Source: Leclercia pneumoniae (lineage in GTDB: Bacteria > Pseudomonadota > Gammaproteobacteria > Enterobacterales > Enterobacteriaceae). Taken from it: a DNA stretch of 64,000 nt. This document shows positions 1 through 10,836 of this stretch, piece after piece. A model generated the notes under the pieces. That model searched no databases and was not told the origin of the DNA. It saw only the letters and a list, made by a program, of their open reading frames with translations. The stretch is from positions 2,914,001 through 2,978,000 of the forward strand of contig NZ_CP071383.1 of assembly GCF_017348915.1 (NCBI RefSeq), written 5' to 3'. Each line of letters opens with the position of its first letter. Positions within the stretch are counted from its first letter, which is position 1. A program made the translations under genes and the position numbers.

Positions 1-261
1 ATGGACTATCTCAAAATCGATCGTGGGTTCGTCAACACCATCAGTATGGAAACGGTTACCTCCCCCGTCCTCGACGCGGTCATTACCCTGGCGCGCCGGC
101 TGAATATGGTCACCGTGGCGGAAGGGGTAGAAACAGTCGAGCAGGCAAAGTGGCTGCGGGAACATGGCGTCAATTTCTTACAAGGATACTGGATTAGTCG
201 CCCTATGCCGCTGGACGCGCTGCTGACGTGGCAAGAAGATCCCGGGCTCAGTCGTGAATAA
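1..261 (+). CDS. pdeN: EAL-domain c-di-GMP phosphodiesterase, C-terminal fragment (window edge)
   Basis: Partial gene: the first base of the window lies inside it, so the methionine at position 1 is an internal residue, not a start. The 86 visible residues are the end of an EAL domain, which hydrolyses cyclic di-GMP. They show the DYLKIDRGF strand, VAEGVE and the QGYWISRPM block near the C-terminus. The catalytic EAL signature itself lies upstream and cannot be checked. The E. coli gene immediately before yejA is rtn (pdeN), a membrane protein with a periplasmic CSS-type domain, and the visible tail agrees with it as I remember it. Position before yejA and sequence both support this identity. 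Confidence 0.85.
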   Translation: MDYLKIDRGFVNTISMETVTSPVLDAVITLARRLNMVTVAEGVETVEQAKWLREHGVNFLQGYWISRPMPLDALLTWQEDPGLSRE

Positions 262-338
262 TTGCACAACGGTCGCCTCGTCACTTATTATTCAATGATC
301 ATCGGGTGGCCAGCTAATAATAAGGAATGCGTAGCGGA

Positions 339-2144
339 ATGATATTGCGCGTAATGATGCTACTGCTTGTAGCGCTGAGTGGATTCTGTCAGGCGCAGAC
401 CATCAAAGAGAGCTACGCGTTCGCCGTCATCGGCGAGCCGAAATACGCCATCAATTTCGATCACTACGATTACGTCAACCCGGCGGCGCCAAAAGGGGGA
501 AAGGCTACCCTTTCCGTTATCGGTACCTTTGATAACTTCAACCGCTATGCTCTGCGCGGCGTGGCCGCCGAACGCACTGAATCACTTTACGATCCCCTCT
601 TCACCACCTCGGACGATGAACCCGGCAGCTACTATCCTCTGGTCGCTGAGTTTGCACGCTACGCTGATGATTATTCCTGGGTGGAGCTTACGATCAATCC
701 GAAAGCGCGCTTTCATGATGGGACACCGGTCAGCGCCCGTGACGTCGAGTTTACCTTTCATAAATTTATGACTGAAGGGGTCCCCCAGTTCCGACTGGTC
801 TATAAAGGCACCACCGTTAAAGCCATCGCGCCGCTTACGGTGCGTATTGAGCTGGCGAAGCCCAATAAAGAGGATATGCTGAGCCTCTTCTCCCTGCCGG
901 TGATGCCAGAGAAATTCTGGAAAAATCATAAACTCAGCGATCCTATCTCCACGCCGCCGCTGGCCAGCGGCCCGTATCGCATTACCAGCTGGCGTATGGG
1001 GCAGTATGTCATCTGGTCACGGGTAAAAGATTATTGGGCCGCCGACCTGCCTGTTAACCGCGGCCGCTGGAACTTCGACACCCTGCGCTATGACTATTAT
1101 CTGGACGATAATGTCGCCTTTGAGGCCTTCAAGGCCGGGGCATTTGATATGCGCCTTGAGAGCAGCGCCAAAAACTGGGCCACCCGCTACACCGGCAGAA
1201 ATTTCGAGCGCGGCTATATCGTTAAAGATGAGTTTAAGAGCGATTCGGCGCAGGACACCCGCTGGCTGGCGTTTAATATCCAGCGCCCCGTCTTTACCGA
1301 CCGACGCGTGCGCGAAGCCATTACCCTCGCCTTCGACTTTGAATGGATGAATAAAGCGCTCTTCTACGGTGCCTACAGCCGGGTGAACAGCTATTTTCAA
1401 AATACGGAGTACGCCGCAACAGGGTATCCGGACGCCGCTGAGCTGACGCTGCTCGCTCCGCTCAAGGGTGAAATCCCGGCCGAGGTCTTTACCTCCGTCT
1501 ATCAGCCGCCGGTGTCAAAGGGCGACGGCTACGATCGTAACAACCTGCTTAAAGCCAGTAAATTGCTGGATGAGGCAGGCTGGACGCTGAAAAATCAGAA
1601 ACGCGTTAATAACCAGACCGGGAAACCGCTCACCTTTGAGCTGCTACTTCCCTCCGGCGGCAATAATCAGTGGGTGTTGCCGTTCCAGCACAACCTCGAA
1701 CGCCTGGGCGTGACGATGACGATTCGTCAGGTCGATAATTCGCAAATCACCAATCGTATGCGTAGCCGCGATTACGATATGATACCGCGCCTGTGGCGGG
1801 CGATGCCATGGCCAAGCTCCGATCTGCAGCTCTCCTGGGCTTCGGCATATATCGACTCCACCTATAACTCCCCGGGAGTAAAAAGCCCGGCCCTCGACGC
1901 GCTTATCGCCCGGATCGTTGACGCCCAGGGCGATAAAGAGAAATTGCTGCCGCTCGGGCGGGCACTCGACCGGGTTCTGACCTGGAACTATTACATGCTG
2001 CCCATGTGGTATATGGCACAGGATCGCGTCGCCAGCTGGGATAAATTTTCTCACCCGGCGGTACGTCCGGTTTACGCCCTCGGTTTTGAAAACTGGTGGT
2101 ATGACGTGAACAAAGCGGCGAAATTACCCGCCGAGCGACGGTAA
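339..2144 (+). CDS. yejA: Periplasmic substrate-binding protein of the YejABEF peptide/microcin C importer
   Basis: About 601 residues, family 5 extracellular solute-binding protein that captures peptides (microcin C and other oligopeptides) in the periplasm and delivers them to YejBE. The N-terminus from the chosen start is a typical signal peptide ending near FCQAQ, followed by [16 protein letters not shown]. The open frame has an earlier ATG at 327, but the AAGGA ribosome site (322-326) abuts it. From that site the ATG at 339 is 12 bases away, which is workable and also matches the start of E. coli YejA. Length equals the E. coli protein within a few residues. First gene of the yejABEF operon; yejB follows after 8 bases. 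Confidence 0.95.
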   Translation: MILRVMMLLLVALSGFCQAQTIKESYAFAVIGEPKYAINFDHYDYVNPAAPKGGKATLSVIGTFDNFNRYALRGVAAERTESLYDPLFTTSDDEPGSYYPLVAEFARYADDYSWVELTINPKARFHDGTPVSARDVEFTFHKFMTEGVPQFRLVYKGTTVKAIAPLTVRIELAKPNKEDMLSLFSLPVMPEKFWKNHKLSDPISTPPLASGPYRITSWRMGQYVIWSRVKDYWAADLPVNRGRWNFDTLRYDYYLDDNVAFEAFKAGAFDMRLESSAKNWATRYTGRNFERGYIVKDEFKSDSAQDTRWLAFNIQRPVFTDRRVREAITLAFDFEWMNKALFYGAYSRVNSYFQNTEYAATGYPDAAELTLLAPLKGEIPAEVFTSVYQPPVSKGDGYDRNNLLKASKLLDEAGWTLKNQKRVNNQTGKPLTFELLLPSGGNNQWVLPFQHNLERLGVTMTIRQVDNSQITNRMRSRDYDMIPRLWRAMPWPSSDLQLSWASAYIDSTYNSPGVKSPALDALIARIVDAQGDKEKLLPLGRALDRVLTWNYYMLPMWYMAQDRVASWDKFSHPAVRPVYALGFENWWYDVNKAAKLPAERR

Positions 2145-2152
2145 GGAATGTT

Positions 2153-3247
2153 ATGGGCGCTTATCTGATTCGTCGCTTATTACTGGTGATCCCCACCCTG
2201 TGGGCCATCATCACCATCAACTTTTTTATCGTGCAGATTGCCCCCGGTGGTCCGGTGGATCAGGCCATAGCCGCTATCGAAATGGGTAGCAGCAACAGCC
2301 TGCCGGGAGGGGGTGGCGAAGGGATGCGCGCCAGCCATGCCCGTACCGGCGTGGGTAATATCAGTGAAAGCCACTATCGCGGCGGACGCGGTCTAGATCC
2401 GGAGGTGATCGCCGAGATCACTCAGCGCTACGGTTTCGATAAACCGCTGCATGAACGCTATTTCAAAATGTTGTGGGATTACGCGCGCTTCGATTTTGGT
2501 AATAGCCTGTTCCGCAGCGCCTCGGTATTGCAACTGATTAAGGAGAGTCTGCCCGTCTCCATCACCCTGGGGCTATGGGGTACCTTGATTATCTACCTGG
2601 TCTCTATCCCGCTGGGTATTCGCAAGGCGGTCTATAACGGCAGCCGTTTCGATACCTGGAGCAGTACCTTTATCATTATCGGCTATGCTATTCCGGCCTT
2701 CCTTTTCGCCGTAGTGTTGATCGTCCTCTTTGCCGGAGGCAGCTATTACGACCTTTTCCCGCTGCGCGGGCTGGTCTCGGCGGATTTTGACTCTCTGCCC
2801 TGGTACCAGAAAGTGACGGATTACCTCTGGCATATCACCTTGCCGGTGCTGGCCACGGTCATTGGCGGCTTCGCCGCGCTCACCATGCTGACCAAAAACT
2901 CGTTTCTTGATGAGATCCGCAAACAGTATGTGGTCACCGCCCGGGCGAAAGGGGTGAGCGAGCGCAAAATTCTGTGGCGGCATATATTCCGCAACGCCAT
3001 GTTGCTGGTCATCGCGGGCTTTCCGGCCACCTTTATCAGCATGTTCTTCACCGGCTCGCTGCTCATAGAGGTGATGTTCTCCCTGAACGGCCTCGGCCTG
3101 CTGGGCTACGAAGCGACGCTCTCCCGTGACTACCCGGTGATGTTCGGCACGCTCTATATCTTCACCCTGATTGGCCTGCTGCTGAATATCATCAGTGATA
3201 TCAGCTATACGCTGGTCGACCCACGCATCGATTTTGAGGGCCGCTGA
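2153..3247 (+). CDS. yejB: Peptide ABC transporter inner-membrane permease YejB
   Basis: 364 residues, the same length as E. coli YejB. It is one of two membrane subunits of the YejABEF importer. A first transmembrane helix sits at about residues 8-28, then a glycine-rich periplasmic stretch (about 45-80), then five further helices of the BPD_transp_1 domain. The EAA coupling loop that docks on the ATPase reads [20 protein letters not shown] near residue 265. Its TGA stop overlaps the yejE start by one base (TGATG), which implies translational coupling. Confidence 0.95.
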   Translation: MGAYLIRRLLLVIPTLWAIITINFFIVQIAPGGPVDQAIAAIEMGSSNSLPGGGGEGMRASHARTGVGNISESHYRGGRGLDPEVIAEITQRYGFDKPLHERYFKMLWDYARFDFGNSLFRSASVLQLIKESLPVSITLGLWGTLIIYLVSIPLGIRKAVYNGSRFDTWSSTFIIIGYAIPAFLFAVVLIVLFAGGSYYDLFPLRGLVSADFDSLPWYQKVTDYLWHITLPVLATVIGGFAALTMLTKNSFLDEIRKQYVVTARAKGVSERKILWRHIFRNAMLLVIAGFPATFISMFFTGSLLIEVMFSLNGLGLLGYEATLSRDYPVMFGTLYIFTLIGLLLNIISDISYTLVDPRIDFEGR

Positions 3248-4272
3248 TGCTACGCCTAAGCCCCATAAACCAGGCCCGCTGGGCCCGTTTTCGCCACAAC
3301 CGCCGCGGCTACTGGTCGCTGTGGATCTTTGCGGTGATTTTTATTCTGAGCCTGTTCTCTGAACTGGTGGCTAACGACAAGCCGCTGCTGGTCCATTTTA
3401 ACGACCGCTGGTATCTGCCAGCGATAAATAACTACAGTGAGAGCGACTTCGGCGGCCCGTTCGCCACCCCGGCAGATTATCAGGATCCGTGGCTACGCGC
3501 GCAGCTCGATAACCACGGCTGGGCGCTGTGGGCGCCGGTTCGTTTTGGCGCCACCAGCATTAACTTTGCCACTACCCGTCCCTTTCCTTCTCCCCCCTCC
3601 AGTCAGAACTGGTTAGGCACCGATGCCAACGGCGGCGACGTACTGGCTCGCATTCTCTATGGCACCCGCATCTCGATTCTGTTCGGCCTGCTATTGACCC
3701 TTTTCTCTAGCGTTCTGGGGATACTGGCGGGCGCCCTTCAGGGCTATTACGGCGGCAAAATCGACCTCTGGGGACAGCGTTTTATTGAGGTGTGGTCGGG
3801 CATGCCGACCCTGTTTCTGATCATTCTGCTCTCAAGCGTAGTGCAGCCGAATTTCTGGTGGTTACTCGCCATCACCGTGCTGTTCGGCTGGATGGCGCTG
3901 GTCGGCGTAGTACGGGCTGAGTTTTTGCGTACCCGTAATTTTGATTATATCCGTGCCGCGCAGGCGCTGGGCGTGGGCGATCGGGGAATTATTTTCCGCC
4001 ACATTCTGCCCAATGCGATGGTGGCTACCCTCACCTTCCTGCCGTTTATTATGTGCAGCTCCATCACTACCCTGACCTCTCTCGATTTTCTCGGTTTCGG
4101 CCTGCCGCTGGGATCGCCATCGCTGGGGGAACTGCTATTGCAGGGCAAAAATAACCTACAGGCGCCATGGCTTGGGATCACCGCGTTTATCTCGGTGGCA
4201 TTGCTGCTGTCGTTACTGATCTTTATTGGCGAAGCGGTACGCGATGCCTTCGACCCCAACAAGGCGGTGTAA
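3247..4272 (+). CDS. yejE: Peptide ABC transporter inner-membrane permease YejE
   Basis: 341 residues, second membrane subunit of the YejABEF importer. One N-terminal helix (about residues 23-40) is followed by a periplasmic segment of about 90 residues. The NWLGTDANGGDVLARILYG motif typical of DppC/OppC-type permeases leads into the five-helix permease core. The EAA loop reads DYIRAAQALGVGDRGIIFRH. The start ATG overlaps the yejB stop; yejF begins one base after its stop. Confidence 0.95.
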   Translation: MLRLSPINQARWARFRHNRRGYWSLWIFAVIFILSLFSELVANDKPLLVHFNDRWYLPAINNYSESDFGGPFATPADYQDPWLRAQLDNHGWALWAPVRFGATSINFATTRPFPSPPSSQNWLGTDANGGDVLARILYGTRISILFGLLLTLFSSVLGILAGALQGYYGGKIDLWGQRFIEVWSGMPTLFLIILLSSVVQPNFWWLLAITVLFGWMALVGVVRAEFLRTRNFDYIRAAQALGVGDRGIIFRHILPNAMVATLTFLPFIMCSSITTLTSLDFLGFGLPLGSPSLGELLLQGKNNLQAPWLGITAFISVALLLSLLIFIGEAVRDAFDPNKAV

Positions 4273-4273
4273 C

Positions 4274-5863
4274 ATGACGCAGCCCCTTCTGCATATTGAT
4301 AACCTCTCCATCGCTTTTCGTCAGCAGGGCGAAACGCGTCCGGTAGTGAGCGATCTCTCACTGCATATCGATCCGGGAGAAACGCTGGCGCTGGTGGGTG
4401 AATCCGGCTCGGGGAAGAGCGTTACGGCCCTCTCAGTGCTGCGCCTGCTGCCTTCGCCACCGGCCATCTATCCCCAGGGCGATATTCTCTTTCAGGGGCA
4501 GTCACTGCTGCATGCCGATGAACGTACCCTGCGCGGCGTGCGAGGCAATAAAATCGCGATGATCTTCCAGGAGCCGATGGTCTCGCTCAACCCACTGCAT
4601 ACCCTTGAAAAACAGCTGTATGAAGTGCTCTCTCTGCATCGGGGGATGCGTAAAGAGGCCGCGCGCGGCGAGATGCTCGACTGTCTGGAGCGCACCGGCA
4701 TTCGTCACGCGGCCAAACGGCTCTCTGACTTCCCGCATCAGCTCTCGGGAGGAGAGCGCCAGCGCGTCATGATTGCCATGGCCCTGCTCACCCGCCCTGA
4801 ACTGCTGATTGCCGATGAACCCACCACGGCGCTGGATGTCACGGTACAGGCGCAGATCCTGCAACTGCTGCGGGAATTGCGCGACGAGCTGAACATGAGC
4901 CTGCTGTTTATCACCCATAATCTCAGCATCGTTAAAAAGCTTGCCGATAGGGTCGCGGTGATGCAAAGCGGGCGTTGCGTCGAGCAGAACAGCGCCCCTG
5001 CCCTGTTTAGTGCTCCGCAACATCCCTACACGCAGCGACTTCTTGATAGTGAACCCACCGGCGGCCCTGTTCCGCTGGCAGAAAATGCCCCGACGCTACT
5101 CACCGTAAATAACTTGTCGGTGGCCTTCCCGATACGTAAGGGTCTTTTACGCCGGGAGGTGGATAGCAAACGGGTGCTGAACAAGGTCAGCTTTACCCTT
5201 CGGGCAGGTGAAACTCTGGGGCTGGTGGGGGAATCTGGTTCCGGTAAAAGCACCACCGGGCTGGCGCTACTGCGGCTGATTACGTCGCAAGGTGAGATGA
5301 CTTTCGATGATAAGACGCTGCATGACCGCAATCGCCGTCAGATGCTTCCGTTGCGCCATCGAATGCAGGTGGTTTTCCAGGATCCCAACTCCTCACTCAA
5401 CCCGCGACTCAATGTCCTGCAGATTATCGAAGAGGGGTTACGCGTACACCAGCCTGCGCTCACCCCGGCGCAGCGAGAAGCCGAGGTGATTCGGGTAATG
5501 GGCGAGGTGGGGCTGGATCCCGAAACCCGGCAACGTTATCCGGGGGCCTTTTCCGGCGGTCAACGACAGCGTATCGCCATTGCCCGCGCCTTGATCCTGC
5601 GACCGGAGCTGATCATCCTTGATGAACCGACGTCATCGCTGGATCGCACCGTGCAGGCGCAGATTCTGGCGTTACTAAAAGATCTTCAGCAACAGTATCG
5701 GCTGGCGTATATCTTCATTAGCCATGACCTGCAGGTCGTGCAGGCGCTTTGCCATCAGGTTATTGTTTTACGTCAGGGAGAGGTTGTCGAGCAGGGAGAG
5801 TGTCAGCGCGTGTTTGCCGCGCCGACGCAGGCATATACCCGCCAGCTGTTAGCGTTACGTTGA
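4274..5863 (+). CDS. yejF: Peptide ABC transporter ATPase YejF (two fused nucleotide-binding domains)
   Basis: 529 residues, the E. coli length, a fused double ATPase that powers YejABEF. Domain 1 has Walker A GESGSGKS at residues 42-49, signature LSGGERQR and Walker [13 protein letters not shown]. Domain 2 has Walker [10 protein letters not shown], signature FSGGQRQR and [12 protein letters not shown]. All catalytic elements are intact. The open frame extends upstream into yejE to 4226, but the ATG at 4274, just after the yejE stop, gives the family length and the [15 protein letters not shown] start. Its stop lies 3 bases from the stop of convergent yejG. Confidence 0.95.
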   Translation: MTQPLLHIDNLSIAFRQQGETRPVVSDLSLHIDPGETLALVGESGSGKSVTALSVLRLLPSPPAIYPQGDILFQGQSLLHADERTLRGVRGNKIAMIFQEPMVSLNPLHTLEKQLYEVLSLHRGMRKEAARGEMLDCLERTGIRHAAKRLSDFPHQLSGGERQRVMIAMALLTRPELLIADEPTTALDVTVQAQILQLLRELRDELNMSLLFITHNLSIVKKLADRVAVMQSGRCVEQNSAPALFSAPQHPYTQRLLDSEPTGGPVPLAENAPTLLTVNNLSVAFPIRKGLLRREVDSKRVLNKVSFTLRAGETLGLVGESGSGKSTTGLALLRLITSQGEMTFDDKTLHDRNRRQMLPLRHRMQVVFQDPNSSLNPRLNVLQIIEEGLRVHQPALTPAQREAEVIRVMGEVGLDPETRQRYPGAFSGGQRQRIAIARALILRPELIILDEPTSSLDRTVQAQILALLKDLQQQYRLAYIFISHDLQVVQALCHQVIVLRQGEVVEQGECQRVFAAPTQAYTRQLLALR

Positions 5864-5866
5864 CAC

Positions 5867-6211
5867 TCAGAAAGGATTCTGGCCAGACACCGGCTCAGCA
5901 ATGGCTACGCCGAAATTTTTCAGGCGGCAGGTGGCGGCAAATTCGTCCTGACTTTTCACGAACAGGCAGGGTTCGCCCTCGCACTCCAGCACGGAGCTGT
6001 CGAGTTCAATATCCGTCAGCGCCTGGCTGAGCTTTTCCATTACCGGCCACGCGTTTTCGTCTTGCGGACTGAGCAATTTAAGCGCCACCAGGCAGTTATC
6101 GCAGTTCGTCCCGCTTTGCGGAATCGGTTCAACTTTCGAACCTGCGAAACCCGCCGACCAGCGATAGCTCTGCGGCAAGCGATGGACGATGGAGAGCTGT
6201 AATGTATCCAC
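5867..6211 (-). CDS. yejG: YejG family protein, function unclear
   Basis: 114 residues, the same length as E. coli YejG, with the conserved [20 protein letters not shown] start and a [13 protein letters not shown] tail. It looks soluble, with no signal peptide or membrane helix, and five cysteines. No enzymatic motif is visible. Convergent with yejF with only 3 bases between stop codons, so read-through in either direction would make antisense RNA. I do not assign a biochemical role. Confidence 0.9.
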   Translation of the reverse strand: MDTLQLSIVHRLPQSYRWSAGFAGSKVEPIPQSGTNCDNCLVALKLLSPQDENAWPVMEKLSQALTDIELDSSVLECEGEPCLFVKSQDEFAATCRLKNFGVAIAEPVSGQNPF

Positions 6212-6510
6212 GTTTGTTCCCCGGAAGCAAAATATACTTCACAATCTATTTACATTTATAGTAACACATCATTACTCACCTGCCCTGTTTTTAGTGAGAA
6301 AGCGGTTACAGCCAGATATCATCGGCGTTAGCGTCTTATTTCTCAGGGCTTTTTGTATGAGTTTCAGGTTCGCAACGGCGCTATATGTACCCGTTTCTGC
6401 GATCTAACTCAACCTTTTTAACTACAACGATGTGACTTTTTACATAAATAGATTTTACATAAAAGAAACAAACAAGGAGACCGGGATGAACGTTTTGGTT
6501 GATATGTGTC
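6212..6510. other. Gene-free interval between yejG and bcr
   Basis: About 300 bases, A+T-rich next to yejG, where the yejG promoter should lie; a TATAAAT-like hexamer is readable on the minus strand at about 6257-6263. No open frame here has a ribosome site or a familiar product, and I see no repeat or RNA gene. Confidence 0.5.
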
Positions 6511-6536
6511 AAAAAAGGGTTCCTGTGGAACCCTTT
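6511..6536 (-). terminator. Rho-independent terminator of bcr
   Basis: Perfect inverted repeat AAAGGGTTCC - TGT - GGAACCCTTT (6514-6523 / 6527-6536). On the minus strand it is followed by a run of T. It lies 9 bases after the bcr stop codon. Confidence 0.85.
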
Positions 6537-6544
6537 CTTGTGCG

Positions 6545-7741
6545 TCATTTAACCGTTTTTTGGGGTCGGCTGGCATAGAGGTAGAAAAGAATGGAGCCCG
6601 TCGCACAGAAAGCGATGGACCAGAGCATCGGCCAGGCACTGTTGAAGGTGGCCATCGACAGTAACGCACCGATAATGGCGCCAATGCCAAAGCGGAAGGT
6701 CCCGGCGAGCGACGACGCCGTGCCCGCCATGTGCGGGAACTCATCCAGAATGACCGCCATCGCGTTCGACGAGACCATGGAAACGCAACCGACAAACGCC
6801 GCCACGCCCACCACCAGCGACCAGAAGCCCACATCGAAGAATGCCGTCACCACCATCCAGATTGCCATGGCGAACTGGATCCACAGCCCGGCACGGAACA
6901 TATTCAGCGCTCCAACGCGGCGGACAAAGCGGCTGTTGATCAGCGTCATCACAATCAGGAAGACGATGTTCAGTGCAAAGTAGTAGCCGAAATGCTGCGG
7001 TGAGACGTGGTTCAGTTCAATGTAAACAAAGGGCCCGGCGCTCAGGAATGAGAACATCCCCGCGAAGCTGAATCCGCTGGCCAGCATATAGCTCAGCACC
7101 CGCTTATAACGAAACAGCGATGCGAAGTTGCCGAGCGTGGTGCGGATGTGGAACTTTTGTCGACGTTCAGGCGGCAAAGTTTCCTTGATAAAGAAGAAGA
7201 TCATCGCCGACGCCAGCAGCGCCGCAAGCGCCAGGATCCAGAAGATAGCGTGCCAGCTAAACCAGACCAGCACTGCCCCACCTGCCATCGGCGCTATCAA
7301 CGGCGCCACGGTGGTGACCAGCATGACGAAGGACATCATGCGCGAGAACTCTTCTTTCGGGTAGATATCGCGCATCAGGGCATTAATCACCACGCTGGCA
7401 GCGGCGGCGGCCAGCCCGTGGAAGAAACGCATGACAATCAGGTGGTCAATGGTCTGTGCCAGCGCGCAGGCAACGGCCGCACCGGCAAACACCAGGGTAC
7501 CGCCGAGGATAACCGGTTTGCGCCCCAGGCTATCGGCCATCGGCCCGTAGAGCAACTGCCCCACGGCAAAGCCGAGAATATAGGTGCTGAGGGTCATTTG
7601 CGCGCTGCCTGCCGGTACGCCGAACTGCTCGGAAATGACCGGCAGTGCGGGCAGGTACATATCGATAGAGAGCGGCATCAGCATGGCCAGCAGGCCAAGG
7701 ATAAAGACAATGCTAAATGACGAGTGTGGCCTGTTGGTCAC
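6545..7741 (-). CDS. bcr: Bcr/CflA family multidrug efflux MFS transporter
   Basis: 398 residues (E. coli Bcr is 396), twelve predicted transmembrane helices. It is a proton-driven exporter; E. coli Bcr confers bicyclomycin and sulfonamide tolerance and exports cysteine dipeptides. The first helix ends in the family motif [13 protein letters not shown]. The MFS loop 2-3 motif reads [12 protein letters not shown] at about residues 65-76. It follows rsuA on the same strand after 14 bases, as in E. coli, so the two are probably co-transcribed. It ends at a strong terminator. Confidence 0.93.
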   Translation of the reverse strand: MTNRPHSSFSIVFILGLLAMLMPLSIDMYLPALPVISEQFGVPAGSAQMTLSTYILGFAVGQLLYGPMADSLGRKPVILGGTLVFAGAAVACALAQTIDHLIVMRFFHGLAAAAASVVINALMRDIYPKEEFSRMMSFVMLVTTVAPLIAPMAGGAVLVWFSWHAIFWILALAALLASAMIFFFIKETLPPERRQKFHIRTTLGNFASLFRYKRVLSYMLASGFSFAGMFSFLSAGPFVYIELNHVSPQHFGYYFALNIVFLIVMTLINSRFVRRVGALNMFRAGLWIQFAMAIWMVVTAFFDVGFWSLVVGVAAFVGCVSMVSSNAMAVILDEFPHMAGTASSLAGTFRFGIGAIIGALLSMATFNSAWPMLWSIAFCATGSILFYLYASRPQKTVK

Positions 7742-7755
7742 AATAAACTCCTGGA

Positions 7756-8463
7756 TTAGCGTGGAGCCAGGCCAACGCTGGCAATTTCTTCATCCGTTAA
7801 CGGGCGGTATTCACCGGGTTCCAGATCATCATCAAGCTCGATGGCGCCGATACGCTCCCGGTGTAAACCAATCACGTGGTTACCCACCGCGGCGAACATA
7901 CGTTTCACCTGATGGTAACGCCCTTCGCTGATGGTCAGGCGCACCTCGGTCGGTGTGATCACCTCGAGCGTGGCCGGCCTGGTCAGATCTTTTTCATTAT
8001 GCAGCTGTACACCCTGCGCGAACTGTTCCGCCGTATTATCGCTCACCGGCGATTCCAGCATCACCCGATACGTTTTTTCACAATGATGGCGTGGTGAGGT
8101 AATGCGGTGCGACCACTGACCGTCGTCGGTCATTAATACCAGCCCGGTGGTGTCAATATCCAGACGCCCGGCGGCGTGTAGCTTGTGCGCCATCGGCTCA
8201 TCAAGGAAATAGAGAATGGTCGGATGATCCGGATCGTCGGTGGAGCAGACATAACCTTCCGGTTTATTGAGCATGAAATAGCGCGGACCATTCTGCTGAG
8301 TCAGCGAATTACCGTCGTACTCAACCTGATGGTCAGGCTGGAGTTTGAACGCACTATCTTTCACAATATCGCCATCCACGGTAACGCGGCTGGCGCGAAT
8401 TTCACGCCCGGCAATAGCGCGGCTTACGCCGAGTTGCTGAGCGATAAACTTATCAAGTCGCAT
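7756..8463 (-). CDS. rsuA: 16S rRNA pseudouridine(516) synthase RsuA
   Basis: 235 residues. The N-terminal S4 RNA-binding domain (about 1-60, starting [15 protein letters not shown]) is followed by the pseudouridine synthase fold. The catalytic aspartate is D102 in the [10 protein letters not shown] motif. The enzyme isomerises U516 of 16S rRNA. It is divergent from radD with 150 bases between the two start codons, and upstream of bcr in an apparent two-gene unit. Confidence 0.95.
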   Translation of the reverse strand: MRLDKFIAQQLGVSRAIAGREIRASRVTVDGDIVKDSAFKLQPDHQVEYDGNSLTQQNGPRYFMLNKPEGYVCSTDDPDHPTILYFLDEPMAHKLHAAGRLDIDTTGLVLMTDDGQWSHRITSPRHHCEKTYRVMLESPVSDNTAEQFAQGVQLHNEKDLTRPATLEVITPTEVRLTISEGRYHQVKRMFAAVGNHVIGLHRERIGAIELDDDLEPGEYRPLTDEEIASVGLAPR

Positions 8464-8613
8464 GAAGTATTTTTAGCCTTAATGGTGCCAGGAGCCGGAC
8501 AACACATCCGGAAAAGAGGCAGTCTGAAGAAGCCAGTATAACGGGCTATCTGCGCCACTCAAGGGAAAAAGTTTCGTGGCATACTATATGCGAGATAACC
8601 AAACTGAGATCCC

Positions 8614-10374
8614 ATGACATTTACTCTTCGCCCCTATCAGCAGGAAGCGGTTGACGCGACCCTCGCCCACTTTCGCAAGCATAAAGAACCGGCGGCCATT
8701 GTGCTCCCTACCGGGGCTGGCAAGAGCCTGGTGATCGCCGAACTGGCCCGGCTGGCGCGCGGGCGCGTGCTGGTGCTGGCGCATGTGAAAGAGCTGGTGG
8801 CGCAGAACCATGCCAAGTACCTGGCCCTCGGCCTTGAGGCGGATATCTTTGCCGCCGGTCTGCAGCGTAAAGAGAGCCACGGCAAAGTGGTGTTTGGTAG
8901 CGTACAGTCGGTGGCGCGTAATCTGGATCAGTTCCGCAGCGAATTTTCGCTGTTGATTGTGGACGAGTGTCATCGCATCAGCGATGACGACGACAGCCAG
9001 TATCAGCAGATCCTTGCCCATTTGAAAAGCGTTAACCCCTCGATTCGGCTGCTGGGATTAACTGCCACGCCGTTCCGTCTGGGCAAAGGCTGGATTTACC
9101 ATTTCCACTATCACGGCATGGTGCGCGGCACAGACAAAGCGCTGTTTCGCGACTGTATATACGAGTTACCCCTGCGTTACATGATAAAGCACGGTTACCT
9201 CACCCCGCCTGAGCGGCTGGATATGCCGGTGGTGCAGTACGACTTTAGCCGCCTGCAGGTGCAGAGTAATGGCCTGTTTAGCGAAGCGGATCTTAATCGC
9301 GAACTCAAAAAACAGGATCGTATTACCCCGCACATCATCAGCCAGATAATGGAATTTGCCGAAACCCGCAAAGGGGTGATGATTTTTGCCGCCACCGTGG
9401 AACACGCCCGTGAAATCACCGGGTTGTTGCCCGCTGACGATGCGGCACTGATCACCGGTGAAACGCCGGGCAGCGAACGCGATCGCTTAATTGAAGCCTT
9501 CAAAGCGCAGCAGTTTCGCTATCTGGTGAACGTAGCGGTCCTGACCACCGGTTTTGATGCTCCTCACGTGGATCTGATTGCGATTCTGCGCCCTACCGAA
9601 TCGGTGAGCCTGTATCAGCAGATCGTCGGCAGGGGGTTGCGTCTGTCGCCGGGTAAAACCGACTGCCTGATTCTGGATTACGCCGGCAACCCCCACGACC
9701 TGTATGCCCCGGAAGTGGGTACGCCAAAAGGCAAAAGTGACAACGTTCCGGTGCAGGTATTTTGCCCGGGATGCGGCTTCGCCAATACCTTCTGGGGAAA
9801 GACAACGGCCGACGGCACCCTTATTGAACACTTTGGCCGGCGCTGTCAGGGCTGGCTGGAGGATGACGACGGCCATCGCGAGCAGTGCGATTATCGTTTC
9901 CGCTTCAAAAATTGTCCGCAATGCAATGCTGAAAACGACATTGCTGCCCGCCGCTGCCGCGAGTGCGATACGGTGCTGGTCGATCCGGACGATATGTTAA
10001 AAGCGGCGCTGAAGCTGAAAGATGCGCTGGTGTTGCGCTGTAGCGGCATGGTGCTGGCCCAGGGGGCGGATGAGAAAGGCGAGTGGTTAAAAATCACCTA
10101 TTACGATGAAGACGGTGCCGATGTGAGTGAGCGCTTCCGTCTGCACACACCCGCCCAGCGTACCGCCTTCGAACAGCTGTTTATCCGTCCGCATACCCGT
10201 ACGCCAGGGGTGCCCCTGCGCTGGATCACCGCCGGGGATATCCTTCACCAGCAGGCGTTGCTTCGCCATCCGGACTTTGTGGTGGCCCGCAAAAAAGGAC
10301 AGTTCTGGCAGGTGCGCGAGAAGGTGTTTGACTATGAAGGGCGCTACCGCCGGGCGAATGAATTGCGTGGCTAA
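8614..10374 (+). CDS. radD: RadD, superfamily 2 DNA repair helicase-like ATPase
   Basis: 586 residues, the E. coli YejH/RadD length. Helicase motif I is LPTGAGKS at 31-38, motif II is DECH, motif III is LTATPF, and motif VI is QIVGRGLR. The C-terminal part carries zinc-type cysteine pairs (CPGC, CPQC and CREC). RadD in E. coli works in double-strand break repair, interacts with SSB and stimulates RecA strand exchange. It is divergent from rsuA; rplY follows with its own promoter. Confidence 0.93.
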   Translation: MTFTLRPYQQEAVDATLAHFRKHKEPAAIVLPTGAGKSLVIAELARLARGRVLVLAHVKELVAQNHAKYLALGLEADIFAAGLQRKESHGKVVFGSVQSVARNLDQFRSEFSLLIVDECHRISDDDDSQYQQILAHLKSVNPSIRLLGLTATPFRLGKGWIYHFHYHGMVRGTDKALFRDCIYELPLRYMIKHGYLTPPERLDMPVVQYDFSRLQVQSNGLFSEADLNRELKKQDRITPHIISQIMEFAETRKGVMIFAATVEHAREITGLLPADDAALITGETPGSERDRLIEAFKAQQFRYLVNVAVLTTGFDAPHVDLIAILRPTESVSLYQQIVGRGLRLSPGKTDCLILDYAGNPHDLYAPEVGTPKGKSDNVPVQVFCPGCGFANTFWGKTTADGTLIEHFGRRCQGWLEDDDGHREQCDYRFRFKNCPQCNAENDIAARRCRECDTVLVDPDDMLKAALKLKDALVLRCSGMVLAQGADEKGEWLKITYYDEDGADVSERFRLHTPAQRTAFEQLFIRPHTRTPGVPLRWITAGDILHQQALLRHPDFVVARKKGQFWQVREKVFDYEGRYRRANELRG

Positions 10375-10386
10375 AGGGAGTTTTCA

Positions 10387-10415
10387 TTGATGTCAGCGCT
10401 GATTACGTATAAAAT
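10387..10415 (+). promoter_or_regulatory. Probable sigma70 promoter of rplY
   Basis: TTGATG (10387-10392), 17 bases, TAAAAT (10410-10415), starting 12 bases after the radD stop. Predicted transcription would begin near 10422, giving a leader of about 75 bases. Inferred from sequence only. Confidence 0.6.
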
Positions 10416-10421
10416 GCCGCC

Positions 10422-10498
10422 CGCCTCACATCCGTGAAGCAGAACACCTGCCTGCTGCTGGGTCGCCTGTAGCAGGATCTATATACAGAGAGAAATCA
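10422..10498 (+). promoter_or_regulatory. Structured 5' leader of rplY mRNA
   Basis: Contains the paired arms CCTGCT (10451-10456) and AGCAGG (10471-10476), then a GAGAG ribosome site just before the start codon. Ribosomal protein L25 of E. coli has been reported to repress its own mRNA through its 5' untranslated region, and this leader is the equivalent position. The structure proposed here is read by eye. Confidence 0.5.
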
Positions 10499-10783
10499 AT
10501 GTTCACTATTAATGCAGAAGCACGTAAAGAGCAGGGTAAGGGTGCGAGCCGCCGCCTGCGCGCAGCTAACAAATTCCCGGCCATCATCTATGGCGGCGAA
10601 GCTGCTCCTGTCGCAATCGAACTGGACCACGACAAAGTGTGGAACATGCAGAACAAAGCTGAGTTCTACAGTGAAGTTCTGACTATCGTTGTTGACGGTA
10701 AAGAAGAGAAAGTTAAAGCTCAGGCGGTGCAGCGTCACCCGTTCAAGCCAAAACTGTCTCACATCGACTTCGTTCGCGCGTAA
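10499..10783 (+). CDS. rplY: 50S ribosomal protein L25
   Basis: 94 residues, the short L25 form without the CTC extension, as in E. coli. It binds 5S rRNA loop E in the central protuberance of the large subunit. The sequence starts [19 protein letters not shown], nearly invariant in enterics. Codon use is strongly biased, as expected for a ribosomal protein. It is monocistronic, with its own promoter and a strong terminator. Confidence 0.97.
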   Translation: MFTINAEARKEQGKGASRRLRAANKFPAIIYGGEAAPVAIELDHDKVWNMQNKAEFYSEVLTIVVDGKEEKVKAQAVQRHPFKPKLSHIDFVRA

Positions 10784-10801
10784 TCGCTGACAAGTTGAAT
10801 G

Positions 10802-10828
10802 AAAAAACCCCGCTCTGCGGGGTTTTTT
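10802..10828. terminator. Bidirectional terminator between rplY and yejK
   Basis: AAAAAACCCCGC - TCT - GCGGGGTTTTTT, a 12-base perfect stem with A and T runs on its two sides. It can stop rplY transcripts from the left and yejK transcripts from the right. Confidence 0.92.
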
Positions 10829-10836
10829 CATGGCGC